This document shows positions 9,978 through 21,586 of a DNA stretch of 64,000 nt, piece after piece. Source of the DNA: Hoplostethus atlanticus (taxonomy: Eukaryota; Chordata; Actinopteri; Trachichthyiformes; Trachichthyidae); the NCBI GenBank assembly GCA_034670405.1, contig JAXDDX010000013.1:1-64000 (forward strand), read 5' to 3'. Position 1 is the stretch's first letter; every line of letters begins with the position of its first letter. Both the position numbers and the translations under genes were made by a program. Under the pieces are notes generated by a model. It searched no databases. It worked only from the letters and a program-made list of their open reading frames with translations, and was not told where the DNA came from.

Positions 9978-10173
9978 CTGCAAGCACACACAGATGGAAT
10001 TTTGTCCACATTACAATCCTAGTGACCTACACTGGCAAAAATTCAACTCCCTTCCCTGTACCTTCATTATTTACTTTTTATGTATGATACTTCTAAAATA
10101 GTAAACTTATATGTGTTTAGATTTATCTGACAATAATCACAGATTACCTTTATACTGAAATATTGGGTCCTAC

Positions 10174-12029
10174 CTTCAAGACAGCCATTTCGATGTGGAG
10201 CCCACCGAACATGATCACAATGTGGTTCTCTCCATGGCTGTCTGGCCACGTCCACTGGATCTCCTTGGCTAAGGCATAGAGAGGTTGGTCCGCAGCAAGA
10301 ACAGGCACCTGCCCGGGGTTCAGGTGATGAACTGCTGCTCTGACGATGTCCATTGAATGTCTTATCATGGCAGCAGAGTGTGCGTTGTCCAGAAATAAAG
10401 GCAGCAGTGCATTAATGGCTGCAGGGGGGATTACTGCCTGCTGGATACCAGCATGGTAGGCAGACCACGATACCCAGCTTGCCTTGTTTGTTTCCTGCTC
10501 CTCCAGGGCTGCCATCACTGCTCTCAGCCACTCATACTCTTCATCTTTTGTTTTTGTTGCCATCTGGAAATCAAGGGGTCTCACGGGGCCATTCACAGCA
10601 GGGGCTGCATTTTTGGTGGGCACACAACATCTTCCAGCTTGAAGCGTTGGCAGACTCCATTGGCAATGTCGGCCGACACTTGCAGGAGGCGATCATACGA
10701 CACACACATCCCCAGACTGAAGAGAGTGTCAATTAGCCCTCTCTTACGTGTGACAGCATGGACTTTCAGTGCAACGTACAGTGGAAGTGGAGTTTCACAG
10801 TCACGACTGTGACGCACTGTACCTGATGACTTTGCTGCCCGTGTATGTTTGACACTGTTGAAAACCAACAGCTGCGAGACTGTTTGAGCGGAGGTTGTAG
10901 TAGCTGTTTCCACAAGCTGAGTCTGGTGCTTGATGTTTGCCCCATCCAGGATCATGTTCACCAAGGCCAAAAGAGATGGCGGTACAGACTCTTTCTGACA
11001 ATTAGGATTGAATGAGCCGTCAAAGTTGAACTTGGTGTCAAACATCTCTCTGCGTATCACTTGTGCTGCTCTCACCAAATGCATGGCATCAATGTTGTGG
11101 TCACAGGCCTTCTTGAGAGCATCTCCGATATCGTCCTGAAATGTCAGAAGTGTGTCTCTCCCCTGCGAATGTGCCCTTAAGTCGGGAAACACAGAGAGAA
11201 GCCTGTTCTTCAGTCTGGTTGTGTGGATCCGATGCCCCACAGTGGCACCTAGCTGTTCAAGTCGGACTTTGTACAGGTCACCCAGGTCTGCCAGTTTGAA
11301 CACGGGGGCACAATCATCACCTCGTTTCCTCCATAAAGGCTACCAACTGTGCGAGAGCAATGCCATGCAGCTGAGCCTCTTCCTCATGCTCATCCTTTGA
11401 TACAGCCTGTCTTGCTTTGTTATAGAGCATCCGGAGGCAGTTTCGGTGATATTTTGCCTCAAGGGCTATCATGTCCCCAGGTGCAAGTTTGGCAAGCAAC
11501 TCAGTGTCTTCTATTTCCAGGGCAGAATTTCTAACATTGAAATCTAACTGTTGTTGATGCCTCATGGAGCACTTCCGAGCCAGCTGGCTTGTTGCAGAAG
11601 AAGCACACAGGCTCTTTAGTGTTGACATGGCTATGAGCAGACCGTGTGTGAACCTTGGGTGCATCAGACTGCTTCACCTTTTCTGATAACTTCCGCCGTC
11701 GCTGCAGCATGGTTTGGTTATATTTTAATCGACAGGTCTTGTGCCCTGTTGGTCATCAGTGTGGCTTCTATGCCATTCCCATCATCCAGCCTGTCCAGGT
11801 CCAGCTCAGCTGGTATTTGTCTAAGTTCCTTAAATTCAAGGAGATCCCTGGCCAATGACGCATAACCGCTACCTACTGGTGGCTTGCTTGACCTGGCAGG
11901 GCATTGCAAATCTTCCCCTGTTTCTACTTGGCAGAGAGCACAGAGTTCCCAGTTAGTGGGGCAATGCAGCTTGGAATGCTTAGATGTAGAAGGCTGGGCA
12001 AGATCAATTAGTATATGGCGTTTCGACAT
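10174..12029 (-). pseudogene. 5' coding part of the Academ-like transposon gene, frameshifted
   Basis: Reading leftward from an ATG at 12029, the N-terminal part has CALCQVETGEDLQCP, then HKTCRLKYNQ and CFFCNKPAGSEVLHEAS, a zinc-binding-like Cys/His region. Later come MFKLADLGDLYK (11303 down) and the block ending FGGLHIEMAVLK with donor GTAGGA at 10168-10173. The frame shifts near 11746, 11545, 11312 and 10605. At the last point coding sequence also seems missing, because the text jumps from CPPK to an Asn/Ala-rich start. None of these points looks like an intron. It cannot give a continuous protein with the 3' exon, although RNA splicing from 10174 to 9977 looks normal. Confidence 0.7.
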
Positions 12030-12842
12030 GGTGACAAAGAAAGAAACACCAGAAGCAGAAAAGAAGTGGTAAGAACGGAAGGTGTTGAAGTGTGCATACA
12101 AGCTAGCTGAGGCATGCAGCGGGATTATCCTGTAATGCACAAGAACATACCACATTGTAAGTGTATATTTATATTCTTTTACAATTTCTTATGCAGCAAT
12201 ACTAAATTCAAACATGTTTAGTGAGTGAAATTTCATTAAACAGCCTCTTTGGAGGGTGTGAGGGTTTCAGGTGAAAAATGCAAACAAACTAGCATGCTAG
12301 CTTCCAATTAGCATGTTCGATAACGTGCTAGCTTGCCACATAATTACTGTAATTCTGTCTTCTACATTCTTGCTAATCTAGCTGTCAGTCAGAATAGAAG
12401 CACTTACTTGATTTCTCAAATGAGGTCCAATGAATGACAGGCATGTAATTCCATATAACATACAGCAGAAGTTGTCAAAGTTGTTAACACGCTATAGCTA
12501 CCTTTACACCTGGAAATAAACACATACTTGGTAGGGTCCGGAGCCCCCCAATTTTTAATTTTGTTACATGGTCATGGCTGAGGCAGCTGGAAGCAAATAA
12601 ACATCTTTATTAGAACAAAAATGCAATTTTGGCAAAGATATACATGATTATAATGCAGAGTGATGGGGCAAAAACTGGAAAAATGCAATGCTGAGGTCAA
12701 TGACCTCTCAAGGTCATCAGAGGTCAGATACAAATTGCCTCCATGTCTGAAATAAAACCTTGGGGTATGTAGATTATATGCTGAAACCTTCATACTTTAG
12801 TCATAAAATGCACAATTGGTTTGCCTATCTGCCCCACTAAAA

Positions 12843-13094
12843 GGACAATGCAAGGCCTTGCTGTGCTTTGGAGATGACTCTGATGTCAACTGTCATAAAG
12901 TAACTACCAATCCCTTATCTTGACTTCACTTCCTCCGCTTGCAGTCTCCACTTCGGACACAAAGCACCAGTTGTGTGCCTGTTGTGTGCCTAGGAGGAGA
13001 GAAGCGTGTTTGGACGTCGATTTCACTGAGAGGATCTGAACTATCTCATAGAATTCGCTGATGTTGTTTACTACAGCTTTTTTTCCACATCAAG
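12843..13094 (+). other. 5' UTR exon region of FUT copy 1
   Basis: Closely matches 25323-25596 and ends in the same CAAG|GTGAGA splice donor (intron from 13095). The partner acceptor is at 17560, just before the coding exon, so this is the probable untranslated first exon of the first fucosyltransferase. The transcription start is not visible. The Academ-like element ends three bases upstream, so it sits in the promoter or 5' part of this gene. Confidence 0.6.
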
Positions 13095-13286
13095 GTGAGA
13101 TATGTACTCAAATTTAATTACGATATTGTCTATGCCGTCATGAAGTTCATAAAGTTCATTGTCGTTTGTACGACTGATCATACACAGCAAATTTCTGGAG
13201 TCGAATAATCTGGAGTTAGACAAAAAAGTGTGAAAGGGTTAGATTTTTGGAGTTTATTTTCTCATTTAGACTCAGTTTGTGTTCAG

Positions 13287-14284
13287 GGATACTCTTTGGC
13301 GGTGTAATATTTCGGTGTTCATTCACGGGGTGTTGAGGAGCCTGAATCAACACTACCCCTGGTGCCCATTCAGCTGTTTTTGTCGCGCCCAGCAGTCTTC
13401 ACTTGGACTTCGTCGTGAGGCAGGTAAAAATGGCATTTTACTTCTCAATATGTCACGCTGTTAGGGATTTTCTGTGTAATATATTTGTATATTTTTGATT
13501 GGACGAACTTGCTAGCTAACTGCTTAAATTAGTGCTTGCTCCATACTTGTTGAACGTGCTGAATATAACGGTAACTCGATGGCTTCGCGCATTTTTCTCC
13601 ATGATTTCGTGCATGAAATTAACGTTACTTCTGTTCTTGGGTGTATTGTAAGTTAGTTAACTTTAGTTTACATTGTTTCTAGTTCTATCAACATATTTAC
13701 TGAACATGCGTTGTTTCCTTTCCATTAAACGGTAGACTCTGTACGGCTAGAACGGACGCGACACGGGATTTGCATTGAACGAATATCGACAAGGTAACGC
13801 CTCGTTCATTTTCCTACTAGTTTGGTTAAGATAACAAGCTAACAGTCGAGCTGGATAATGTAGGCAAAATAGAATATCGGACTGTTGAGGTCTGCAAAGG
13901 TCTGCAGGCTTTCATTCTAACTAAAGACTGCATCAGATGATTTCACTGATGAACACTCCTTCCAGAAGTTAAGAGGAACTTGCCAGTGAAGTCACCGGGT
14001 GAGGTGAAAAGTTGGAATGAAAGTGTGCCATTTGTTTTCCCTCCAGGGCACCCCAGCATATATGGTAGTTTTGTGGTGGTTGGTTTTATTGTATGTGCCC
14101 TGTACCCTGATGTTGTTATTTGTGATCCACAGATTTGACTGTCCTGCAGCAAGATGGTGATGGACCTTCCTCCCCAAGTCTAATAGATGCATTGTCCATC
14201 TCCCCTGACGTCTTTCCCTCACACACAGGCACACGCAAGTTAAAAAGGCCTTACTCCCCCCAGTCCGCCACATCTTTGTTTTAA
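13287..14284 (+). CDS. Possible small three-exon gene nested in FUT copy 1 intron
   Basis: Three segments with GT/AG borders keep one open frame: 13287-13423, 13966-13998 and 14133-14284 (phases 1 and 1). The end reads through LIDALSISPDVFPSHTG to a TAA at 14282-14284. An AATAAA follows at 14488-14493, so a 3' terminal exon is plausible. I do not recognise the protein. At least one earlier exon would be needed, because no ATG lies in frame in the first segment. It could also be a transposon remnant or chance. Confidence 0.3.
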
Positions 14285-15046
14285 TTTTAATCTTTTTTAA
14301 ATTTTATTTGTCACTTCCATTTGACCACACAATTTCCCAACTGTTTGGCTGCCCATATAGCAGTTTGTTTTAAATGTGAATTGCTGTAACATGTTTACAC
14401 TGTTGTGTAAGTGTATTTAAAATGTAACTTATTACACAAGTAGCCTAAGTATCCATGAAGTTTTGAACTCACTGTATGGATTTGTTAAATAAAAGACATT
14501 TGTAGTAATCAAAATGGTGTTTTTGTAGTTATTTTCACCTAAAGCCTGTGCGTTATGAGCTGCCCGAGTGAAATGGAGAGCATTTGAGGACATCTATAAG
14601 CTGAAGTGCGTGAAGATTTTTTTTTCCTTTCCAAGTATCCACGAGGATGTTTGTTAGCGTCCAGCTCAGCTCAAGCTCAACATGCCCAATTCCACACCTG
14701 GTACCCCAGTCGCGCTCGTGCGTCAGTACATCGTCACTTGACAAGAACATCGCCGTTTCGGATCGGATAATTCAGCTATGTCAAGATTAATCCTTGTGAT
14801 GTGTCTAAAATACAGGTCTATTTTGACTTTGTTGTCGAATGATCAATCAGATGATAAGTTAATGATTGATTTTCACTTATGGCAGGGTCCCATGGCTTGC
14901 CATGATGCTTGTTGTTTCACTGTTTTATGTAGCTAAATTACTAGTGTTTTGCGTATGCAAATTTAGCTTGCTAAATTAATAAACTGTCTCACAAAGCGAG
15001 ATTAGTGGGTTAGCGAGATAACTTTGAATTCCGGTATTTTTTACAA

Positions 15047-15537
15047 CTTGGGGAATTCCGGTATTTTTAAACCTGGGCTCTATGTGTACAAATTCGTCAT
15101 TTATACCGCAAAATACCTACAAAAAGTTTTGGAATTGCTCCGGTAGATCGCCTCAGTCTGCAGTCCCGGAACGGGTTGCTATGGCTGCAACGTAATCTGT
15201 TGTGGCAAGTGCGCCGATCAAAGTATGTCCAATAAAAGTGCTTGTTTTTGCCACTGACAGGCTCAGATTGTTATTCGTGTGTCTGACAACATTACGGAAA
15301 GGATCGCAACAGATCGCACCTCTTTTTAACCAGAAACCTTTGTTTAACCTCTTCATGCAACAACTCACCTCATCTTTCAGATTTCAGAGCGAGACTTCTC
15401 CTTGAGCGAGACTTCTGTTTCTGGTTAAAAAAAAGGTCTATCTCTGTAGCGATCCTGTCAGACACTTCCAATAACATTCTGAGCCTGGCAGTGGCAAAAA
15501 CAAGCACTTTTACTGGACGTACTTTGAGCGGAGTTTT
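15047..15537. repeat. Fold-back repeat with ~120-bp inverted arms
   Basis: Bases 15216-15338 are the approximate reverse complement of 15414-15530 (shared AAAAGTGCTTGTTTTTGCCA core), enclosing about 75 bp. The part left of the arms (15047-15230) recurs at 16384-16560 as a diverged direct copy. Probably a MITE-like element; class unknown. Confidence 0.7.
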
Positions 15538-16383
15538 TTTTTTGTGGGGGGTGTATGGGTGACGGACGAATCTCCTTAACGATTCCTACAGTTTATTTCT
15601 GTCAGCTCATATGAGTGAACTGCATTCAGCAAAAAATTCTAAACTGTCAGGACCTGCTCTTAAGCAACAGCAGAGCAGACAATCTGCTTCCTGTTTACAC
15701 CGGCACGCGCATGCCCAGTGTAGGTGAATGGTTACGTGATATGCGTTTTCCCAAGTATGTATCTCTGCATAGCATGGGCGGAGATAATTTCTAAAGCGGT
15801 GCTAAAACACTTCTGTGGACGGAGATCCTTTTAGTTTCAAAACTCAGTTTTAAAACGAAAACGTATTAGTGTGGATGTAGCCTGATACAGCAGCAAACGC
15901 TTGTCTGTGAACACACCACTCTCTCCCTGCACTGTATGGCTCATTTTGAGTGAGTGGCGAGATCACCTGAGGTAAGGACATTCGCTTTTTTCAGTTGGCT
16001 GACTATTTTATATGGTTTTGACTAATATCATTAGCTCTGTAGGTTATGTTATGTCTTTTCAGATAACGTTATTGTACTCAGTGTCAGAGGAGCTTCTCTT
16101 ATGCTAGATTTCCACTAATAAACTTGACGGATCCCATTCATTTATTAGTAAAAGAGTGCCATCTAGTGGTGGAAAGAGGCCAGGTTACCCTAACAAAAAA
16201 ACTCATAGTAGTTTGATGGTAATTTAAGTTTTACCATGGTAAAATGGTAATTATTGTATACATAATTTACCATGGTACAGGCCCTATTTAAACATTGTTG
16301 ATGTTGACTAGTACAGGCCATAATTTCACTGATAGCTTTAGAATTGAGAAACTTAGCACTGTGCTGCATCCATGAAACATTAA

Positions 16384-16560
16384 AGGGGAATTCCGCTATT
16401 TTTAAATCTCTGGCTGTACATATTTGTCATTTATACCCCAAAATAGGTACAAAAAGTTTTGGAATTGCTGGGGATCGCCTCAGCCGGCAGTTGTGAAACG
16501 GGCTGCTATGGCTGCAGCGTAATCCGTTGGGGCAACTGCGCCCGATCAAAATATGCTAGG
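16384..16560 (+). repeat. Partial copy of the fold-back repeat
   Basis: Direct, diverged copy of 15047-15230; it shares GGAATTCC, TACAAAAAGTTTTGGAATTG and GCTATGGCTGCA stretches. The inverted arms are missing. Confidence 0.75.
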
Positions 16561-16813
16561 CATAAAGAGTAAAGTGTGACAGTGTTTGATTTAATAAGAC
16601 CTTTAGGCAGCCTGAGGGTGTGTTTTAAGGAGAGGACATTGTTGGACTTTGAGGACATAATTGAACTTAAAAAAACTTAATTCACTACTTAACATCTGTC
16701 TGTCTCTTATTGATCTGAGTATACTAAATATAATTTCCTATATATTTAAGTATATACCACAGGCCTTATATGATATTATGCTGTCGCATTTTTTTTCTCG
16801 ACTTCAGGTAGCT

Positions 16814-16814
<1 letters not shown>

Positions 16815-16853
<39 letters not shown>
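16815..16853. repeat. (GT)n microsatellite
   Basis: About 19 uninterrupted GT units in the intron of FUT copy 1. Confidence 0.95.
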
Positions 16854-16854
<1 letters not shown>

Positions 16855-17568
16855 CGCGCCCTGCACTCTGTATATTTTCCTGCTTTTTTGTCCTTTGCCA
16901 ATCACATGCCTGAGTGTATTTGATGGTCTCACATGTACACTCAAATTGAGTTGATTTGAACTCACAGAGAGTTTATTCCAAAGGCCAGAATTTGCTGTGT
17001 AGACTGAAATGTTGTTTTATCGTGTAGGAAATGTGATTTCAAAGGAAAGTAGTAGTACCCAGGCCCCACTATTTTACTGGATATAAAGCACAAGCTGACG
17101 AAACCTGAAGGTACAAACTGCTCCCCTGACAAAACACCGACAGAAATCCCAGGATTCATAGCTCTGAAAATTAAGCCCTGAAACGTGAAGAGAGTGCTTT
17201 AGCTTTACATGTAAAAGTTTTGTGATTTCCTTACAAGTAGCCAATAATTAGACTCATACAAACATTACGTTTCAAGCATTCAATTTTCTTTTCACAAGTA
17301 TTCAAAATGGAATTACAAGATTCAAAACTGATGTTGCAAACTTTAAAAACTTTTGAGTTGTGGCGTGGATCCCATTTCATAAACGGTGCACTATTCATGA
17401 ACAGAGCTTAGAAGGAATATAATGTGAACAGCTTCCGTGCTGAAGCCTGGCTCTTACTGTATATTCTCACAACAAGGAAGTAGCATGCAGCCTGAATCAG
17501 ACACCATTCTTAAATCAGATGTTCTGTTTGAATTCAATGGATGTCTATTCTCTCTTATAGGGTAAGCC

Positions 17569-18683
17569 ATGTCCTCCTCAGTCTCCCAGTGGACCAAGCT
17601 ACATCTCTCTGTCTTCGGCAGCCTAATAGTGTTTTGTTCACTGGGTCTTTTCTTCATGTACCACCAACCAGACATCAGATTCCCCTATTGTGGCACTTGC
17701 ATTGTCTCTGAAAACAAGACAGACCATCCTTCCTGTCCTACAGTACAATACAGTCCAACCCAGAAGATCCAGGTTGCAGATGGGGAAGCAGAGCATGACA
17801 CTATCATGTTGATCTGGATGTGGCCTTTTGACGTCAGGAACTCTTTTGAACTCAGCTGCAGTGTGTTTAATATCACAGGTTGTCACATGACAGATGACAA
17901 GACTCTTTACAGCAAGGCCCACGGTGTCTTATTCCATCACTGGGACATCAATCTGGCCAACATGCCGAAGGAGCCTCGGCCCTGGTTTCAGAAATGGGTG
18001 TGGTTAAATATGGAGTCACCTGCAATCACACATCTAATTCCTCAGCTGGATCACTTATTCAACGTGACATGCAATTATCGCCCTGGTTCAGATGTTCCAG
18101 TACTGTATGGGAACTTATTACCAGTGACAAATGAGGCTATGAGTTTCAAACTGCCAGCGAAGGACAAATTGGCCTGCTGGATCGTGAGCCATTGGAACGA
18201 AAACTTCAAGAGAGTTCATTTCTACAATGAGTTAAAAAAGTATATCAAGATAGAGGTTTATGGGAGAGCCTTTGATCGACATGTAAATGCCACAGACTTT
18301 TCAAAGATAATATCTAGTTGTAAATTCTACCTAGCGTTTGAAAACGCTATCAGCAAAGACTACATCACAGAGAAGTTATACAATCCTATGATGATGGGGA
18401 CTGTACCAGTAGTGCTGGGCCCTCCGAGATTAAATTACGAGGCTTATGTCCCAGGAGATTCTTTCATCCATGTAGATGACTTTGCCTCTCCAAAGGAGCT
18501 GGCAGAGAGGCTGCTTTACCTCGACCAGCATCATGCTGAGTACATGAGTTACTTTCACTGGAGAGAAAGATTTAAGGCCAGGATATCAAGCTTGCAAGAA
18601 AACGCTTGCAGATCATGTAATTACTTACAAAAAAACAGAGGCTACCAAGTGTTTAATAACCTAAACAAATGGTACTGGGGTTA

Positions 18684-18684
<1 letters not shown>
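17569..18684 (+). CDS. fut9-like: Alpha-1,3-fucosyltransferase, FUT9-like, copy 1
   Basis: Whole 371-aa protein in one exon. The acceptor CTCTTATAG ends at 17560 and the ATG is 8 nt inside the exon. It should transfer fucose from GDP-fucose in alpha-1,3 linkage to N-acetyllactosamine chains (Lewis x type) in the Golgi. Residues ~15-32 form a signal anchor (type II membrane protein). The stem and GT10 domain follow, with the FENAISKDYITEKLYN donor-site motif, PVVLGP and a CRSC pair near the C-terminus. Sequons occur at N49 and N101 and later in NVT and NAT. It differs from copy 2 at only eight positions, all before residue 129. At residue 88 it has Asp where copy 2 and human FUT9 (from memory) have Gly of the WPFG motif; activity might be reduced. 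Confidence 0.93.
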
Positions 18685-18718
<34 letters not shown>

Positions 18719-19347
18719 GTGATTCTACAGAAGTGGTTCAAATTGCAGTCCCCACTAAAGAAAAGTGTTTTAGAAAATAACAAAGTTTTCAGATTTTGAA
18801 CAGAAAATGACATGTCGTGATCTAATTAGTTTGCAGGCTTTGTATGAGATAATGCTAAGTTAAATATTAAAAAGAATCACTGTTTACATGCCACTTTATA
18901 TTGGCTGTCTCCACCTCAAAGCCTTAAATTTATGGATTTTTTTGTAGAGCTGTGGTGATTTTAGCCACAGCTCTACAACTGCACCCAGGAAACCAGACTG
19001 CATCACTGTCCATCATAGCCACACGGGGAGTAGGTTTGTTCCAACATTTTGAAGTAATTGCACTCCTGAAATCAGTGTGTGGCATTAACAGGTGTCATTA
19101 CCTAACATTTATGTTTTCAGATTTTCAGATTTTCAGATTTCATATTTTGGGAATGGTTTTGTTTTGGAAAGATATTGTCTGACAGTTGATAGTGCCATCG
19201 TTTATTTTTAACATTGTTTTTATCTTGCTTGTGGTATGCGTGTTTCTATTACGATGTCCGTCAAGTCTGTATCACAGGTTTTGTTTTTTCATTTAGCCGT
19301 GATAAGGACACACTTTCACAAATGCACAACATTCAGGTATAGGTCGA
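18685..19347. repeat. FUT copy 1 3' flank
   Basis: An (AT)n run lies at 18687-18714 right after the stop codon, followed by sequence with no recognised gene. It probably includes the 3' UTR; I see no clear AATAAA close by. Copy 2 retains only the first part of this flank (27012-27062) and then jumps to the module sequence. Confidence 0.6.
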
Positions 19348-20057
19348 GGGCATGTTGAAGCACTGTCTTGAGCCTGGAAAGGAAAGCAATATTCAAATTC
19401 AAAGTCAAATGAGCTTTTTCTACCTGCCTTTTCCCCATTGTCTGTCAGGCACACAAGCGAATAATATTATTATTATTATTATTATATAAACGATGATTTT
19501 GCATCTTTCAGGTGCACATTTACTAAACACTTAAACGTATATGGGTCATTCCTGTTATGCAGCAACATTTTGGCCTCATAACGTTTGGGGGGAAAAAATG
19601 ATAGATCTTTCATGTTTTTTGCATTATATAAGAATAGTGACATGTAGGCACTCAAATAATTATGGGTGGGTTGTTAAGACATGGACTGTGAAGGTACGCC
19701 ACCCTGTTATCACAAAATGTTAATAATGTAAATGTTTAACAATATTAAGATTTTCTCAGATATTCTGTGTCCCTTATTCCATCATATTATTTTTTGTTCT
19801 TCAAATAATAATAAAACAATTATTGATGAGAGAATGTGTCTTGTCTATTTAGAACGGCACTTTTTTTCCCCCTCCCAAAATGGTAAATGATAACAGAATT
19901 TTGCACCAAAAATAAGTGTGCTGTTAATCCTCTTCATCTCTTCGAATTAACACAAAAACATGAAAAACATTCAAATTTGTTCTCAAATTATTATTTAAAA
20001 AAACCTGTCTAACAGGGTGGAACTTGAATAACAGGGTGGGACAGAACCTAACTAACC
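19348..20057. repeat. FUT-array downstream module, copy B
   Basis: Matches 1-719. Differences are a shorter (ATT)n tract and scattered substitutions. Confidence 0.9.
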
Positions 20058-20743
20058 TCACCAATACATTGCCTGAATCAATTGTCAATCAGTTTTTAAT
20101 TCAGCAAATCACAGTATTATAAGGGGGGAGGTAGGCTACACAAACAACTCACACCCCATCCATTTGTTTTGTACGGTTTAGGCCTAGCCTATACTACATT
20201 ATTGCTTTATGCTTCATTCCAGTCGACCGAAGAGGTTGTGATGATACAGCAGGCTAACAATAAATATTCATAAGATCGTTATTGTAAATAACGTTAGCCT
20301 TGGGTTCGCAATTGGTGTGTCCGTATAAAATGTTGATTAAAAACGTTGCTGTCTGTTGATACTTTCATCCTTTGAGCTAAAAAATGTTTTTGTCGTAACA
20401 GCTGACTTGACATGTGACTCTAGATACCACAAATACATACTATAAATATATACTATAAATATACATATACTGATGCGATTAATACCATGTTGTGTTGACT
20501 GCTACTATTCCTGGCTCATCCACGGCCTGGTAACTGGTGAATTGACTTGCATTAATTTATATAATATGATCATATTTATTCATCACTTTTCAGAGAAATG
20601 TAGAGCATTTACTGTATATAAACTGAATAATAAAAATATATTCATAGCATTCACCTGAATAATGAATATTTATGTTTTTATAATAGCTAACCCTCTTCTG
20701 CCCTCCTCTCCTTGGAGGAATAAAAGTAGAAGAAATGTAAAAG
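20058..20743. repeat. Module sequence shared with the third unit
   Basis: Matches parts of 28330-28870 (for example the GGCCTAGCCTATACTACATT stretch). It is absent from copy A, where an LTR-like fragment takes its place. No gene is recognised. Confidence 0.7.
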
Positions 20744-20798
20744 AACTTAAAAATAGAGAGTGTGTCAAAGAATTTATTGCACCTAATAAATTACAAAT

Positions 20799-21586
20799 TT
20801 ACAGAAAATCCTCAGATTTGAGGGTGCTTTCCATTATTTCTTTATAAATGCTAAGCCTTTCCATTGCCACCTCACTCACATTTTGTTGGAGATTAAGGCC
20901 AAAGAGTTCCAATTCACTGTCAAAAAAGAAAAGAAAACTGGTGCTGCTGGAGGTGGTGCAGGGGGTGGTGCAGGGAGTGGTGCTGCTGGAGGTGGTGCAG
21001 GGAGTGGTGCTGCTGGAGGTCCAGGTAGTGGTGTTGGGGATGGTGCTGGGAGTCCTGTGTCTGATGTGTAAAATAAATCCTGCTTTTTGGTTTACAGTTA
21101 CTCCACATTTGAAGCAATGGTAATGGGTTGATGCCTTGCAACCCAAATTATCATCTGTACACCCGTTTCCCTAGAACACATGACGGAACACACATGTTTC
21201 AGATTTTAAAACATTAAGAGAGAGAGAGAGACCAAGACTGGGAGAACACAAGACTACATACACTAGGGAGAGAAGGAAAACAAGGAACAGAATAACTTAT
21301 AACAAAACAGGGCAAAACCATGACAAACAGGATAGTAAAAACAGATGTGTGCATTGGCACAGTCATTCCAACATTTTAAATCTAGGTCTACAACTAAGCG
21401 TCAATAATGTGAACTTTACACACCTGCATGAATGACCACATGTTTCCGGTGACCCAAAATATGGGCCTTTGCACGGGCCACAGACCTGGTCTGAAATTCA
21501 GCCCGACTGCAAAAGGGACAATGAAATAAATCATTGTCTGCAATTGCAGTCGGATTTGATGAGGCATCTGTTATTGTTGGATGCAT
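20799..21586 (-). CDS. Hypothetical small protein with two C2H2-like fingers
   Basis: Two minus-strand exons: 21586-21422 (acceptor TTTTAG before ATGCATCC; donor GT just after) and 21134-20799 (acceptor TTGCAAG). Joined, they keep one frame. The first exon has CPFC...HILGH and the second CFKC...HIRH, two C2H2-like fingers, then a Thr/Ser/Pro-rich low-complexity linker and an acidic helical tail. A minus-strand AATAAA at 20773-20778 lies about 21 bases past the stop, which supports a true 3' end. Upstream exons may be missing, as a solo LTR interrupts the sequence at 21807. I do not recognise the protein; it may be transposon-borne. Confidence 0.4.

Larger units (their letters stand above)
7151..12839 (-). 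mobile_element. Academ-like DNA transposon, 5.7 kb, with TIRs and 3-bp TSD
   Basis: The left end TAGTGGAGCAGATAAGC and the inverse of the right end (TAGTGGGGCAGATAGGC) match at 15 of 17 positions. Similarity continues inward with gaps for about 125 bp (7151-7275 against 12839-12720), including a shared TTTTATGACTAAAG. The flanks are AAA at 7148-7150 and 12840-12842. The related sequences at 24350 and 25318 have one AAA and no insertion, so the TSD is AAA. The only large gene inside is the minus-strand XPG-like/CXC ORF set. A 3-bp TSD, an XPG-type nuclease and a Cys-rich finger fit what I know of the Academ superfamily; that assignment is from memory and was not searched. Confidence 0.85.
14494..17310. 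repeat. FUT copy 1 intron: repeats only
   Basis: No gene is seen. The stretch holds a fold-back element (15047-15537), a related partial copy (16384-16560), short palindromes built on ACCATGGTAA near 16230-16285, and a (GT)n tract. FUT copy 2 lacks 13140-17310 altogether: its intron joins the two flanks at a shared GAA near 25645. Confidence 0.6.

Noticed and set aside
13735..13793. Possible extra exon of the nested ORF (AG at 13734, donor GTAACG)
   Set aside because: Its only open frame ends in a phase that does not join the next segment; including it breaks the frame.
20883..21071. Plus-strand Gly/Ala-rich ORF (GAAGGGAGG type)
   Set aside because: Low-complexity antisense reading of the Thr/Ser-rich linker in the minus-strand C2H2-like ORF; no start context or exon support.
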